A stretch of DNA of 54,576 nt from Clostridia bacterium. GTDB taxonomy: Bacteria; Bacillota_A; Clostridia; Oscillospirales; CAG-272. A program made the position numbers and the translations under genes. This document shows, one piece after another, positions 14,592-24,103 of this stretch (the first letter of the stretch is position 1; each line of letters starts with the position of its first letter). The notes under the pieces are model-generated. The model was not told where the DNA came from and ran no database searches. It was given only the letters and a program-made list of their open reading frames with translations. The DNA is taken from contig JAFVXK010000003.1 in the NCBI GenBank assembly GCA_017501175.1, positions 1 to 54,576 on the forward strand, read 5' to 3'.

Positions 14592-16952
14592 TCACCCTTC
14601 CGTAAGATAGTCAACGGGAATTTTCGGCTTTCCTGTCGTTTTCGGCTCGAACTTGCAGCCGTCAAAGAGCGTGCCGAGCGAATTAATCTGATATTTTGCC
14701 TCTACGCCCATCTCGTCGCAAAGGTCGAGATAGAGCTGATAGGTTCGGTAGGTCCTTCCGTAATCGTTAAGGTGGAAGGCGCAGTCAAAGAAATAGACGT
14801 GGTTATAGATATAGCTCTCGCATTTGCCGATAACGCCGTCGTAATCGTAAATATCCGCGATAAGCTCGTCGTATGCCCTGAGCCACGCGTAATTTTTAGC
14901 CGCGTTAACGAGGCTGTCGGCGTCGCAGGGACAGTAGCCGAAATAGACCTTAGCGCCCGAGCTCTTTGCCGCGTTTATTACCCTGTTCATAGGCTCAAGA
15001 TAATACGGGTCGTCAATAGAGCACCAGGTCGTGTTGTTCGGGTTGTTGTAGTCCTCTTTATTAGCGGTGGCGTCGCCCATCCAATCGACGTCAAAGCGCG
15101 ATTTCGTTCTGTTATTCAGAGAGGGATAGTAAACGAAGAGATATCTCGTATCGTCAACGTAGCTCTCTCTTTCGGGACGGGTGTGGTCGCCGTTTTCGTC
15201 GGTGTAGGCGACGTCTGCTATGCTCTCATAGCGCTGGGCGTCGCGGACGTACCTGTAATTTTGGTTGAAGTCGCTGAAAGCACCGAAGACGTTGGTGTAC
15301 TGCGATATATCTACGTGGCGGTAGATATTGTTCATTCCCTCAAGGTCGCGAAGCGTCTTCCAATAAAGCTCCCTCTCGCCGAGCATATAGGAGCTGTTTT
15401 CGGGAGCGTAAATTATGACGTCGCCCTCGCTCGCGTAGTAAGACATCGCCTCAAGGTACATCGTGCCGTGCGTAGTTCTCGTCGTGCCGAAGTTGACTAC
15501 CCTGTATTCGCCGTCAAGAAGCGCCTCAAGGTACTCTGTTCCAAGCCCCTCGTATATCGACGAGCCGCCGACAACTATCAGCTTCTTTTCCTCAGCGCCG
15601 GCAAGAAGTCTTGACATCTTTATCGCGTGAGCGCCGTCGGAGTTGTTAGAAAATCTCGGAGCAATGGTGGCGTTGACAATGAGGCTTTTGAAATTCGAGT
15701 AGGTTTCCGTGTCAAACGCGCCGTTTCCGATTTCGTTTATGCCGTCGTTGAGATAGAGCGTTTCAAGCGAGGAGCACTCGCGGAAGGCTCCGTCGGCAAC
15801 GCGAAGAATGAAGCGGTTGAATACTACCGTCTTGACGTCCTTGCCCTTAAAAGCGCCCGCGCCTATTGCTATAACGTACTTATCGCCTATCTTCTCGGGA
15901 ATAACCACAGTTTCGGCGTTACCCGTGTAAGAGGAAATAATCACGCCGTTTTCCTTCCAATCGGGCGCGCGCTGCGACTTCTTCGAGTAGGGGTACCGAA
16001 TATTGACGTCGGTATATGTAAACGCGTCGGCAGGCGTTTCTTCCGCCCATATGCAGTAAAGCGTCGGGTTCTCTGTCGAGGGGTCGAAATAGACCTTTGA
16101 GCCGAGGCTGTACGCCTCGCCCGTGCCGTCGGCCTTTGTGTTATACTCCTTCAATACGTAGCCTTTGCGGTAAAACGTGCCGTCGTCGTATAGGCTGGAA
16201 TAGCTCTCCACCTTTGAAAGATATTTGTCGCTGACCTTGAGCTTCATCACTCTGTCGCCGAGAAGCGTGGTAAGCGTCGCTTTATAATAACTCTTATCCG
16301 TATAGTTTGCGGAATAGATGTTAATCTGACCGCCGTTTGGGTGATAGTAAAGCACGTTTGTGTCGGTGTAGTTTGCGTAAATTACTATATTGCCGTCCGA
16401 ATTTGCATACTCTGCGCTGATGACGAATGAGATGCTTCTTTCGGTGCTGACGATTTCCGCGCCCGCAGCCGAGCTGTTTCCAAAGCTCCAGCCGACGAAG
16501 CGACGCTCCTCGTCACCCGCCGAAGCCTCGACAACAATTCCCGCGTTAACCTGCGTTCCGCTCGCAACTGTTGACTGGTCGCTCGAGGTGCCTCGCATAA
16601 TAAAGTTGTAGGTCACCGAGGTGTCAAAATCATACTTGTTCACCGCGAGGGTGGCGTTAATGTTTGACTTCACGTCGTCTATCGTTACAGTCTGCGATAC
16701 GTAGTTATATTTGCCGTGAGTAACGCTCGCAAACATCGTGTCGTTTTCAAATTTAAGCTTGAACCTTGCCGTCTCGCCCGCCCTTACTCTTACAGGATTC
16801 GAGCCGTCAACGGAAACGCCCTCAGGAAGAGAGAGCATCACTCGGTAAAGGTCGTCATCTCCGTCCCCGCCGTCGTCCCCGGGAAGCTCACACGCACATA
16901 CAAGCGACAGCATTAAAAATATCAGTACAATAAGCGGAAATATCTTTTTCAT
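14592..16952 (-). CDS. Large lipoprotein: InlB-type repeat, BspA-like repeats and SGNH domain
   Basis: The start is set at ATG 16952 because the ribosome site GAGGAG lies just upstream, inside the longer GTG-initiated frame. The 786-aa product has a lipoprotein signal with lipobox LVCA-C21 and a Gly/Asp linker. It then has beta domains (about 35-195), an InlB/Listeria-Bacteroides repeat-like region (about 200-303, YYHPNGGQ, YNTKADGTG), BspA-type leucine-rich repeats (about 345-430) and an SGNH domain. The last contains VVGGSSIYEG (S464/S465) and DCAFH (D723, H727). The domain order LRR-then-SGNH is the reverse of the 476-aa protein of the same operon. It should sit on the outer face of the membrane as an acyl-transfer or deacylation partner of the MBOAT protein. 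Confidence 0.85.
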   Translation of the reverse strand: MKKIFPLIVLIFLMLSLVCACELPGDDGGDGDDDLYRVMLSLPEGVSVDGSNPVRVRAGETARFKLKFENDTMFASVTHGKYNYVSQTVTIDDVKSNINATLAVNKYDFDTSVTYNFIMRGTSSDQSTVASGTQVNAGIVVEASAGDEERRFVGWSFGNSSAAGAEIVSTERSISFVISAEYANSDGNIVIYANYTDTNVLYYHPNGGQINIYSANYTDKSYYKATLTTLLGDRVMKLKVSDKYLSKVESYSSLYDDGTFYRKGYVLKEYNTKADGTGEAYSLGSKVYFDPSTENPTLYCIWAEETPADAFTYTDVNIRYPYSKKSQRAPDWKENGVIISSYTGNAETVVIPEKIGDKYVIAIGAGAFKGKDVKTVVFNRFILRVADGAFRECSSLETLYLNDGINEIGNGAFDTETYSNFKSLIVNATIAPRFSNNSDGAHAIKMSRLLAGAEEKKLIVVGGSSIYEGLGTEYLEALLDGEYRVVNFGTTRTTHGTMYLEAMSYYASEGDVIIYAPENSSYMLGERELYWKTLRDLEGMNNIYRHVDISQYTNVFGAFSDFNQNYRYVRDAQRYESIADVAYTDENGDHTRPERESYVDDTRYLFVYYPSLNNRTKSRFDVDWMGDATANKEDYNNPNNTTWCSIDDPYYLEPMNRVINAAKSSGAKVYFGYCPCDADSLVNAAKNYAWLRAYDELIADIYDYDGVIGKCESYIYNHVYFFDCAFHLNDYGRTYRTYQLYLDLCDEMGVEAKYQINSLGTLFDGCKFEPKTTGKPKIPVDYLTEG

Positions 16953-16983
16953 ACAGCAAAGCTCTCCTCGCACATTTTATCTA

Positions 16984-17012
16984 ATTGTAGCATATGCGTG
17001 TTAGATTATCAA
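16984..17012 (-). promoter_or_regulatory. Promoter of the SGNH/MBOAT operon
   Basis: On the minus strand TTGATA (17007-17012) and TACAAT (16984-16989) are 17 bp apart, about 31 bp upstream of the ATG at 16952. Genes down to 10060 follow with gaps of 6-24 bp or overlaps and no internal terminator is seen. Confidence 0.8.
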
Positions 17013-17057
17013 TATTAAGCGCGTAAATATTTACAAAAACTTTATATTTAAAAGAAA

Positions 17058-17082
17058 GGTGCCGACACAAAGTGCCGACACC
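17058..17082 (-). terminator. Terminator of the pcrA-gph group
   Basis: An 11-bp stem with 3-nt loop (17058-17068 with 17072-17082) lies just past the gph stop codon. Its two A/C mismatches become U-G pairs on the minus strand, and T-rich sequence follows in that direction. Confidence 0.7.
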
Positions 17083-17087
17083 CGTAG

Positions 17088-17750
17088 CTATTTTTTATTT
17101 TTCTCGTCGATTGCCGAGAGTATTTCGTCAGGAGAGTGGACTATCGCGTCGGCGCGGACAAGCTCGTCAGCCTCGCGCAGTCCCCACGTAACGCCGATAA
17201 CAAGACCTGCTTTCATATTTATCCCCGTTTCAACGTCAACCGAGGTATCCCCGATAAACGCCACCTCTGACGGCAAAAAACCAAGCTCCGAAATCAGCGA
17301 TAGGGGCGCGTCGGGCGCGGGCTTTAACGGTACACCCTCCCTTCCGCCAACCACCGCGTCGAATACGTCGGGGTAAAAGTGAGAAACCGCCTCGCGCGTA
17401 ATTGCGTCCTGCTTGTTCGAAACAACGGCAAGCTTAATCCCCCTCGCACGAAGCGCAGAAAGAAGCTCCGCCATTCCCGAAAATCTGTCGGTCAGGTAAT
17501 ACGGGCTCGATTTATACTCTCCGTCGTAGTAGAGAAACACGCGCTCTGTGATTTGGGCGTCGGTAACGCCAAGGTGCGAAAGAGCCCTTTTAATCAAAGC
17601 ACGCGCGCCGTTGCCGACAAAGTACTTGCAGCTATCCTCGCTTATCTCGCCGTAACCGAATTTTTGTAAAGCTTTGTTTACATAATAGGTAATCGTGCTT
17701 ATCGTATCGAGGATTGTTCCGTCAAGGTCAAAAACACAGCATTTAATCAT
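17088..17750 (-). CDS. HAD-family phosphatase (phosphoglycolate phosphatase-like)
   Basis: The protein (220 aa from ATG 17750) shows all HAD motifs: CVFDLDGTILDT at the start with the nucleophile Asp, SNKQ for motif II, a lysine in VPLKPAPDAP, and FIGDTSVDVETG for motif IV. A helical cap domain (about residues 18-90) marks subfamily IA, as in Gph and PpaX. The ATG at 17750 is preferred to an upstream GTG because GAGGTG sits 6 nt before it. The ribosome site overlaps the last codons of the helicase gene, so the two are coupled. Substrate is uncertain; phosphoglycolate or pyrophosphate are the usual ones. Confidence 0.85.
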   Translation of the reverse strand: MIKCCVFDLDGTILDTISTITYYVNKALQKFGYGEISEDSCKYFVGNGARALIKRALSHLGVTDAQITERVFLYYDGEYKSSPYYLTDRFSGMAELLSALRARGIKLAVVSNKQDAITREAVSHFYPDVFDAVVGGREGVPLKPAPDAPLSLISELGFLPSEVAFIGDTSVDVETGINMKAGLVIGVTWGLREADELVRADAIVHSPDEILSAIDEKNKK

Positions 17751-17760
17751 TTTTCGCACC

Positions 17761-20172
17761 TCAAATCTTCTTTAGCTTAGCGAAGGTAGCCATAAGGCGC
17801 TTCTCTTCACCGCTGTCAAACCTTACGGTATAAAGCACGTCGCCGCCCATATCCTTTGCCGCGATGACCGTACCCGTGTTAAATATATCGTGCATAACGC
17901 GCGTTCCCGGGGCGAACCTCTCGACGCCAAAGGAAGCGGGGCTGTTCTTTGGCTTTTGCGAGAGAATGTCTGGTGGGCGCTTAAACTCGTTGCTTATAGA
18001 ATTATAGCTTAAATTTGACACGGGTCTGCCGTATTGACTATCTCTCCTCATTGTCGAGGGCGTTTTCGGACGCCCGTCCTCTTCGATAAGGGTGCGCGGT
18101 ATTTCCTCTCTCACGAAGCGTGAGAGGCGGTTGTAAACCGTCTTTCCGTACATCGTCCTCGTCTTTGCCGAGGTTATAAAGAGCTTCTCCTTTGCGCGAG
18201 TGATAGCAACGTAGGCAAGTCTGCGCTCCTCACAGATTTCGTCGGGGTCGGAGAGGTTTTGCTCCGAGGGGAATATTCCGTCCTCCATTCCCGCGAGAAA
18301 TACCGTCGGGAATTCAAGTCCCTTTGCCGCGTGTACCGTCATAAGCACCACGGCGTCTGCCTCCTCGTCATATTTGTCTATGTCGCTGACGAGGGCTATT
18401 TCCTCAAGGAAGGCGGCTAGAGTGGGCTCGACGTCGGCGTCGCGGCATTTATTCTCGTACTCAACCGCCGCCGAAATAAGCTCCTCGACGTTTTCTATTC
18501 TGGTTTCGCCCTCAAAGCCCTCTGCTTTCAGCATATCGCGGTATCCCGAAAGCTCAAAGAGCCTCGCCGTAATCTCCGAGGGGAGAGTGCTTTCCTCTCT
18601 CACGCTTCTTATCATTGACGCAAACTCGGTAAGCTTCTCTGCGCTTTTCGCAAGGGCGCGGTATTCTCCCGCCCTCTCTATAACCTCAAGCATAGAAAGT
18701 CCCGCAGAATTTGCTATCGCCTCAATAGCGTCAACCGTTGTCGCGCCAATCTTGCGCTTTGGCTCGTTGATTATCCTTTTAAGGCGGAGATTGTCACGCG
18801 CACTCGCGATTACCGAAAGATATGCGAGCATATCCTTAATTTCCTTGCGGTCATAGAAGCCGAGGTCGCCGACGACCTTGAAGGGAATTCCGCTCTTTGC
18901 AAAGGCGGTCTGAAGCGTTCTTCCAAGCGCGTTTATTCGGTAAAGGACTGCGTAATCCGAGTATTTTTTGTTTTTCTTGTATATGCCCTCTGTGATTTTG
19001 TCAACTATATATTTACCCTCGGACACCGAGTCCTCTGCCTGCCTTACGGCTATGCGCTCGCCCTCGCCCTTGTCCGACCAAAGCTTCTTCGAGTGGCGTG
19101 CTGAATTATTTCGTATCACGGCGTTTGCGGCAGCGAGAATGTTCTCTGTCGAGCGGTAATTCTGCTCCAGCTTTACCACCGTCGCGTCGGGATAGGTTTT
19201 ATCGAAATTAAGAATATTCTCAACCGTCGCGCCGCGGAAGCGGTATATGCTCTGGTCGTCATCACCGACTACCATTATGTTTTTATATTTGTCCGAGAGA
19301 AGCTTCGTCAAAATAAACTGCGCGTAGTTGGTGTCCTGATACTCGTCAACGAGCACCTGACGGAACTTATTCTGATAATACTCCAAAACGTCAGGCTCGT
19401 TTTCAAGAAGCTCAACCGTTTTTACTATTATATCGTCAAAATCAAGCGCGTTGTTCTGCTTCATTCGCTCCTGATAAATCGCGTAGATTTCCTTGACGTC
19501 GCGTCCGCGCACGTCGCCGTCGGTGTCGTAATCTGAAGGGGGTATCAAAGCGTCCTTTGCCCTGCTGATAAGAGATAAAACAGCCTTCGGCGCAAGGCGC
19601 TTTTCGTCTATGTTGAGCTCCTTCATACAAAGGGAAATCATTCGCTTCTGGTCGTCGGTGTCGTATATCGAGAAGCCCTCGGCATATCCGAGCCTGTCAC
19701 CGAAACGGCGAAGTATGCGAAGGCAAACAGAGTGAAACGTACCCGCCCAGATTAGAGAGGACAGCGCCTCGTCCTCGAAGGTTCGGGAAAGGCGCTCCTT
19801 TATCTCGCCTGCCGCCTTGTTGGTGAAGGTTATGGCAAGGACTGCGTAGGGCGGTGTCGGCTCTACGGCAAAATCCGCGAGCATCGGCTCAATTTCAGAG
19901 ATTGGAAGATTTTTCGCTTCCTCAAGCTCCAAAACGCGCGCCTCGGTCAAATTTTTCGGCACAAAGTCGGAGTTGTATGCGTTGCCGTATTTAATTAAAT
20001 AGGAAATGCGGTTAACCAGCACCGTGGTCTTTCCCGTGCCGGCGCCCGCCAGAGCAAGAAGCGGTCCTTTTGCGCAAAAAACCGCCGCACATTGCTCGGG
20101 ATTTAAGCGGCTGCCAAAGACCTTGTCAAAGAGCCCTCGCTTTGCCGCAAGATACCTTTCGTTAATATTCAC
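17761..20172 (-). CDS. pcrA: UvrD/PcrA-type ATP-dependent DNA helicase
   Basis: The 803-aa protein is a superfamily 1A helicase: Q-motif LNPEQCAAV, Walker A AGAGTGKTTVL, motif Ia ITFTNKAAGEIKERL, Walker B VDEYQDTNYAQ, motif III GDDDQSIYRFRGA, motif IV EQNYRST, motif V TVHAAKGLEFPTVF and motif VI AYVAITRAKEKLF. The extra C-terminal domain ends with a Tudor-like segment (FGVERFAPGTRVMHDIFNTGTVIA), as in PcrA, which binds RNA polymerase in Firmicutes. Domain order and length are complete. An insertion at about 75-110 before motif Ia is slightly longer than usual. It functions in repair, replication-fork clearance and transcription-coupled processes. Confidence 0.92.
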   Translation of the reverse strand: MNINERYLAAKRGLFDKVFGSRLNPEQCAAVFCAKGPLLALAGAGTGKTTVLVNRISYLIKYGNAYNSDFVPKNLTEARVLELEEAKNLPISEIEPMLADFAVEPTPPYAVLAITFTNKAAGEIKERLSRTFEDEALSSLIWAGTFHSVCLRILRRFGDRLGYAEGFSIYDTDDQKRMISLCMKELNIDEKRLAPKAVLSLISRAKDALIPPSDYDTDGDVRGRDVKEIYAIYQERMKQNNALDFDDIIVKTVELLENEPDVLEYYQNKFRQVLVDEYQDTNYAQFILTKLLSDKYKNIMVVGDDDQSIYRFRGATVENILNFDKTYPDATVVKLEQNYRSTENILAAANAVIRNNSARHSKKLWSDKGEGERIAVRQAEDSVSEGKYIVDKITEGIYKKNKKYSDYAVLYRINALGRTLQTAFAKSGIPFKVVGDLGFYDRKEIKDMLAYLSVIASARDNLRLKRIINEPKRKIGATTVDAIEAIANSAGLSMLEVIERAGEYRALAKSAEKLTEFASMIRSVREESTLPSEITARLFELSGYRDMLKAEGFEGETRIENVEELISAAVEYENKCRDADVEPTLAAFLEEIALVSDIDKYDEEADAVVLMTVHAAKGLEFPTVFLAGMEDGIFPSEQNLSDPDEICEERRLAYVAITRAKEKLFITSAKTRTMYGKTVYNRLSRFVREEIPRTLIEEDGRPKTPSTMRRDSQYGRPVSNLSYNSISNEFKRPPDILSQKPKNSPASFGVERFAPGTRVMHDIFNTGTVIAAKDMGGDVLYTVRFDSGEEKRLMATFAKLKKI

Positions 20173-20664
20173 TGAATTTTCTTCCTTTTTTGTTATATAC
20201 GTAGAAAAAAAGAGCCTTTTTCACGAGAAAAAACCGTCATTTTGTATCATAGACTTAAATATTCCGCCAAAGTTCGTATAAATTACTCCTTGACAACATA
20301 GGTCACCCGTACCAGATAGCCTCACGCGCCTTTTTTTTCGCAAATACATAAAGCCTTGAAAACTATCTAAAACCGCGATTTGAAAATTTTCCTGCTTTTT
20401 TAAACAGGCAAATAACTTTACCTTGAAAAAATGATTTTTTCCGTCGTTTTTTGTCGTCAAGCCTAGCAAAATCAAGGGATATCGAATTTCAACGGCTCAC
20501 TTTTCAACATCTTCATTGTTGATTGTGTTGAAAACTCTTTGCTTTTTGAAACTCGCTTTTTTCGTTTTTTGACCTAAAAAACTTCTTTTTTTCGTTATCG
20601 AACTTTTTTGAGAGTTTTTTGTTTCTGCCTTCGGTTTTTGTGCGAATTTTATTCGTAAAAAATA
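20173..20664 (-). other. AT-rich, gene-free 492-bp gap with T-run hairpins
   Basis: Between ygiQ and pcrA the plus strand is strikingly T-rich (A-rich on the minus strand). It holds small hairpins: CCTG...CAGG near 20391, an A6/T6 dyad near 20425, and TTTTCAACA / TGTTGAAAA around 20500-20535. A weak minus-strand TTGGCG-18-TACAAA could be the pcrA promoter. A plus-strand TTGACA occurs near 20289. Short open frames here lack ribosome sites. I see no convincing gene; a small RNA is possible. Confidence 0.5.
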
Positions 20665-22752
20665 CTACTTTTTTGCAAGGTTTTTCGCGTTTCTGCTATT
20701 TTTTGCCTTTTTAGGCGCACTTTTCGTGCTTTTTTTAGCCGTCGCGGTGTTTTTTGACATTTTCTCTGCCTCGCGCATTATTCTGCCTGCATCTTCACCG
20801 AAAATTCGGTCAAACTTGCTTCTTTTCTGCTTTATGGGCGTGGGACGGCTATATGGATTTTTAGGTGTTTTTTTAGACTTTTGACGGGAAGCTCCGTGCG
20901 CCGTCCTATGCGGCGCGTTTTCTTTTCTGGCCTCTGCGCCCCTTCTCTGCCCAAATGCTTCTCTGACGAGCGCGCCCTCGTGACTGCCAATGAGGTCCTC
21001 TCTGCCTGCAAGGGTAAGCGCCTCTCTGACGAGATTTGCATTTTCGGGCTTTGAATATTGGAGAAGCGCCCTTTGCAGAAGCTTCTCGCGGTAATCGGTG
21101 GTAACATTGACCGCCTTGCCTGTCATAGGGTGGATACCCGTGTAATACATAACCGTGGATATCGTGCCCGGCGTGGGATAGAAGTCCTGCACCTGCTCGG
21201 GCTGATATCCCCATTTTTTGAGCCAAAGCGCCATTTCCACAGCGTCCTTCATCGTAGCGCCGGGGTGGCTCGACATAAGATACGGAACAAGGTACTGCTC
21301 AAGCCCCGCCTCGCGCGAGAGCTCAAAGTATTTCTTCTTGAATTTCTCAAAAACCTCTATCGAGGGCTTTCCCATCATCATAAGCGCCGAGTTCGAGCAG
21401 TGCTCGGGCGCAACCTTGAGCTGTCCCGAAACGTGATGCGTTACGAGCTGGCGGAAGAATTTGTCGTCCTTATCATATATAAGGTAGTCAAACCGAATTC
21501 CCGAGCGCACGAACACCTTTTTAACCTTCGGTATTTTCTCAATATCGAGCAAAAGCTCGGCATATTCGGTGTGGTCAACCTCTAAATTTTTACACGGGGT
21601 GGGGGATAGACACTTTTTAGCGGGGCAGACGCCGTCCTTTTCCTGCTTTTTGCAGGACGGATAACGGAAGTTCGCCGTAGGCCCGCCAACGTCGTTGATG
21701 TAGCCCTTGAAGTCGGGCATTGCGGCAATTTTTTCTGCCTCGGCGAGCACAGACTCTCTCGACCTCGAGCGCACCTCGCGTCCCTGGTGGAAGGCTATGG
21801 CGCAGAAGTTACAAGCGCCAAAGCAGCCGCGGTTATGCGTTATCGAGTGCTTAACCTCGGCTATCGCGGGAACTCCGCCCTTTTCTATATAGTCGGGGTG
21901 GAAATCTCTCGCGTACGGGAGCGAATACACGAAATCGAGCTCCTCTCGCTCAAGCGGTGGCATCGGGGGATTTTGCACAAGAAGCTTGTCGCCGTAGCGC
22001 TCAACTATCGCGCGTCCCCTCACCGAGTCGTTGTTTTTATACTGTACCGCGAAGGCGCGCGCGTACGCCGTCTTATCGCTTTTGAGAGTATCGTAATCTC
22101 CGACCTCAACGGCGTCAAAGTGGAGCTTGTCGCCCTCCTTTGCAAGATAAACCGTGCCTCTGACGTCGCGGATTTTCTTCACGGGTACGCCCTTATCGAG
22201 AAGCGCGGCAATTCTGCGGATAATATTCTCACCCATTCCGTAGGTAAGAATGTCGGCGCGCGAATCAACCAGAATACTGCGTCTTACCCTGTCGTCCCAA
22301 TAATCGTAGTGCGCAAATCTGCGCAGCGACGCCTCAAGTCCGCCAATGATTATCGGCACGTCGCCGTAAGCCTCGCGGATACGGTTAGAGTACACGATAA
22401 CCGCGCGGTCAGGACGCGCTCCCATCTCACCGCCTGCGCTGTAATAGTCGTAGGAGCGGCGCTTTTTCGAAACGGTGTAGTGCGCCACCATAGAGTCTAT
22501 GTTTCCGCTCGAAACGAGAAAAGCGAGTCTAGGACGTCCGAAGCGTTTGAACGCCTCGGCACTTTTGTAATCGGGCTGTGAAAGAACCGCAACCCTATAC
22601 CCTGCCGCCTCAAGAACTCGCGTTATTATAGCCGCACCAAAGGAAGGGTGGTCAACGTAGGCGTCGCCCGTAACGTAAACGAAATCGACGTCCTGCCAAT
22701 TCCGTTCCTTGACGTCCTGCATATTGACGGGCAAGAAAGCTCTTCTGTCCAT
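20665..22752 (-). CDS. YgiQ-family radical SAM protein
   Basis: The 695-aa protein has a radical-SAM CxxxCxxC cluster motif in RGCFGACNFCAIAFHQGR (about 308-325). The cobalamin-binding-like N-terminal domain and characteristic blocks such as SAEAFKRFGRPRLAFLVSSGNIDSMV and MADD-like HPSFGAAIITRVLEAAGY are those of YgiQ. The C-terminal tail (about 610-695) is a long Lys/Arg/Ala-rich, low-complexity stretch. YgiQ proteins are widespread but their reaction is unknown. The gene starts at ATG 22752 behind AGGAGGG and is convergent with nothing; hisS lies upstream in the same direction. Confidence 0.9.
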   Translation of the reverse strand: MDRRAFLPVNMQDVKERNWQDVDFVYVTGDAYVDHPSFGAAIITRVLEAAGYRVAVLSQPDYKSAEAFKRFGRPRLAFLVSSGNIDSMVAHYTVSKKRRSYDYYSAGGEMGARPDRAVIVYSNRIREAYGDVPIIIGGLEASLRRFAHYDYWDDRVRRSILVDSRADILTYGMGENIIRRIAALLDKGVPVKKIRDVRGTVYLAKEGDKLHFDAVEVGDYDTLKSDKTAYARAFAVQYKNNDSVRGRAIVERYGDKLLVQNPPMPPLEREELDFVYSLPYARDFHPDYIEKGGVPAIAEVKHSITHNRGCFGACNFCAIAFHQGREVRSRSRESVLAEAEKIAAMPDFKGYINDVGGPTANFRYPSCKKQEKDGVCPAKKCLSPTPCKNLEVDHTEYAELLLDIEKIPKVKKVFVRSGIRFDYLIYDKDDKFFRQLVTHHVSGQLKVAPEHCSNSALMMMGKPSIEVFEKFKKKYFELSREAGLEQYLVPYLMSSHPGATMKDAVEMALWLKKWGYQPEQVQDFYPTPGTISTVMYYTGIHPMTGKAVNVTTDYREKLLQRALLQYSKPENANLVREALTLAGREDLIGSHEGALVREAFGQRRGAEARKENAPHRTAHGASRQKSKKTPKNPYSRPTPIKQKRSKFDRIFGEDAGRIMREAEKMSKNTATAKKSTKSAPKKAKNSRNAKNLAKK

Positions 22753-22798
22753 TTTCCCTCCTGTTTTTGTAAACTATTATTTACATATTTAGATTTTA

Positions 22799-22831
22799 CC
22801 CCGAGGACGTGTTAAAAATCGAGCCTCGGGG
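22799..22831 (-). terminator. Probable terminator after hisS
   Basis: CCCCGAGG and CCTCGGGG form an 8-bp GC-rich stem with a 17-nt loop, 31 bp after the hisS stop codon. The following T-rich stretch is weak, so termination may be incomplete. Confidence 0.5.
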
Positions 22832-22861
22832 AAGATGTCACTTTTGTTTTTATTGACGGTG

Positions 22862-24103
22862 TTAAAGCGTGAAGCTTGCAAGCTCGACCTCACACTGCGT
22901 GCCGTCCTCCATATTGCGAAGCTGCGCTCTGCCCGACTCAATTTCCGAGTCGCCGATAATGAGCGTATTCTTCGCGCCTATCTTATTGGCATACTTCATC
23001 TGCGCCTTCAGGCTTCTGCCGACAACGTCGCACTCGACAAATTTGCCAAGTCTTCTCTGCCTTTCGGTAATGCCAAGCGCTGCAATCTGCGCCCTCTCGC
23101 CCATAGCCGCAATATAAAGGTCGGGGGTGGGAGCTACCACGTTATCAAGTCCCACCTCGCGCATAGCGAGAATAACTCTCGTGATACCCATACCGAAGCC
23201 GATACCCGAAAGCGCAGGACCGCCGATAGACTCAACAAGGCCGTCGTATCTGCCGCCGCCGCAAACGGTGGACTGTGCGCCAATACCCTCGGCAATAAAC
23301 TCAAAGACCGCACCCGTGTAATAATCAAGTCCGCGGACTATCGAGGAATCGACGACGTAGTCTATACCCATCTCGGTGAGGGCGCTCTTTAACATCTCAA
23401 ATTTAGAATTACAGCTCTCGCAAAGGTGGTCAACCGTTCTCGGCGCGCCCACAGCGCCCTCGGCGCAGGGGGGATACTTGCAGTCGAGAAGTCGAAGCGG
23501 GTTCTTGTCAAGACGCTCAAGACAGGTGGGACAAAGCTTGTCCTTTCTGTTCGAGAAGTAGGAAACAAGCGCGCCGCGGTAATTCGGGCGGCACTCCTTA
23601 CAGCCTATCGAATTTAAGTGAAGCTTTACGTTAGTAAGACCGAGGCGGCGGAGCACCGAGTTAGCAAGTGCTATTGCCGTCGCATCAGCGGCAGGGCTCT
23701 CCGAGCCGAACATCTCGGTGCCGAACTGGAAGAACTCACGGCTTCTGCCCGCCTGAGGCTTCTCGTGGCGGAAGCAGGATATGATGTAGTAATACTTGAG
23801 AGGCATAGGGTCGGAGCACTTGCCGTTCTCTATGATAGCTCTTGCAACCGATGCCGTGCCCTCGGGACGAAGCGATATTGAACGGTTTTCGTCACGGTCA
23901 GAGAAGGTGTACATCTCCTTTTGCACGACGTCGGTCGTGTCACCCACACCGCGTACAAAAAGCTCGGTGTTTTCAAAGGTAGGGGTGCGTATCTCGCCGT
24001 AGCCGTACTTCTCTGCTTCCTCGCGCATTATTCCCTCAATGTATCTGAAAAGGGGCGTTTCATTTGGAAGTATATCCATCGTTCCCTTAATTCTCTGTAT
24101 CAT
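22862..24103 (-). CDS. hisS: Histidyl-tRNA synthetase
   Basis: The 413-aa class II synthetase attaches histidine to tRNA-His. It starts IQRIKGTMDILPNETPLFRYIE. It has class II motif 2 in CFRHEKPQAGRSREFFQFGTEMFG, the His-specific histidine motifs LDYYTGAVFEF and GGRYDGLVE, motif 3 GIGFGMGITRVILAM, and a C-terminal anticodon-binding domain (about 320-413). The length is normal. Its start overlaps the end of mrnC by 17 nt. No T-box leader is seen before the operon. Confidence 0.95.
   Translation of the reverse strand: MIQRIKGTMDILPNETPLFRYIEGIMREEAEKYGYGEIRTPTFENTELFVRGVGDTTDVVQKEMYTFSDRDENRSISLRPEGTASVARAIIENGKCSDPMPLKYYYIISCFRHEKPQAGRSREFFQFGTEMFGSESPAADATAIALANSVLRRLGLTNVKLHLNSIGCKECRPNYRGALVSYFSNRKDKLCPTCLERLDKNPLRLLDCKYPPCAEGAVGAPRTVDHLCESCNSKFEMLKSALTEMGIDYVVDSSIVRGLDYYTGAVFEFIAEGIGAQSTVCGGGRYDGLVESIGGPALSGIGFGMGITRVILAMREVGLDNVVAPTPDLYIAAMGERAQIAALGITERQRRLGKFVECDVVGRSLKAQMKYANKIGAKNTLIIGDSEIESGRAQLRNMEDGTQCEVELASFTL

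Noticed and set aside
14448..15614. Open frame of about 390 codons opposite the lipoprotein gene
   Set aside because: Antisense shadow of a clearly coding minus-strand gene; no supporting signal.
20221..20475. 84-codon minus-strand frame in the pcrA-ygiQ gap
   Set aside because: It begins at TTG without a ribosome site, has T-run-driven composition and no recognisable domain.
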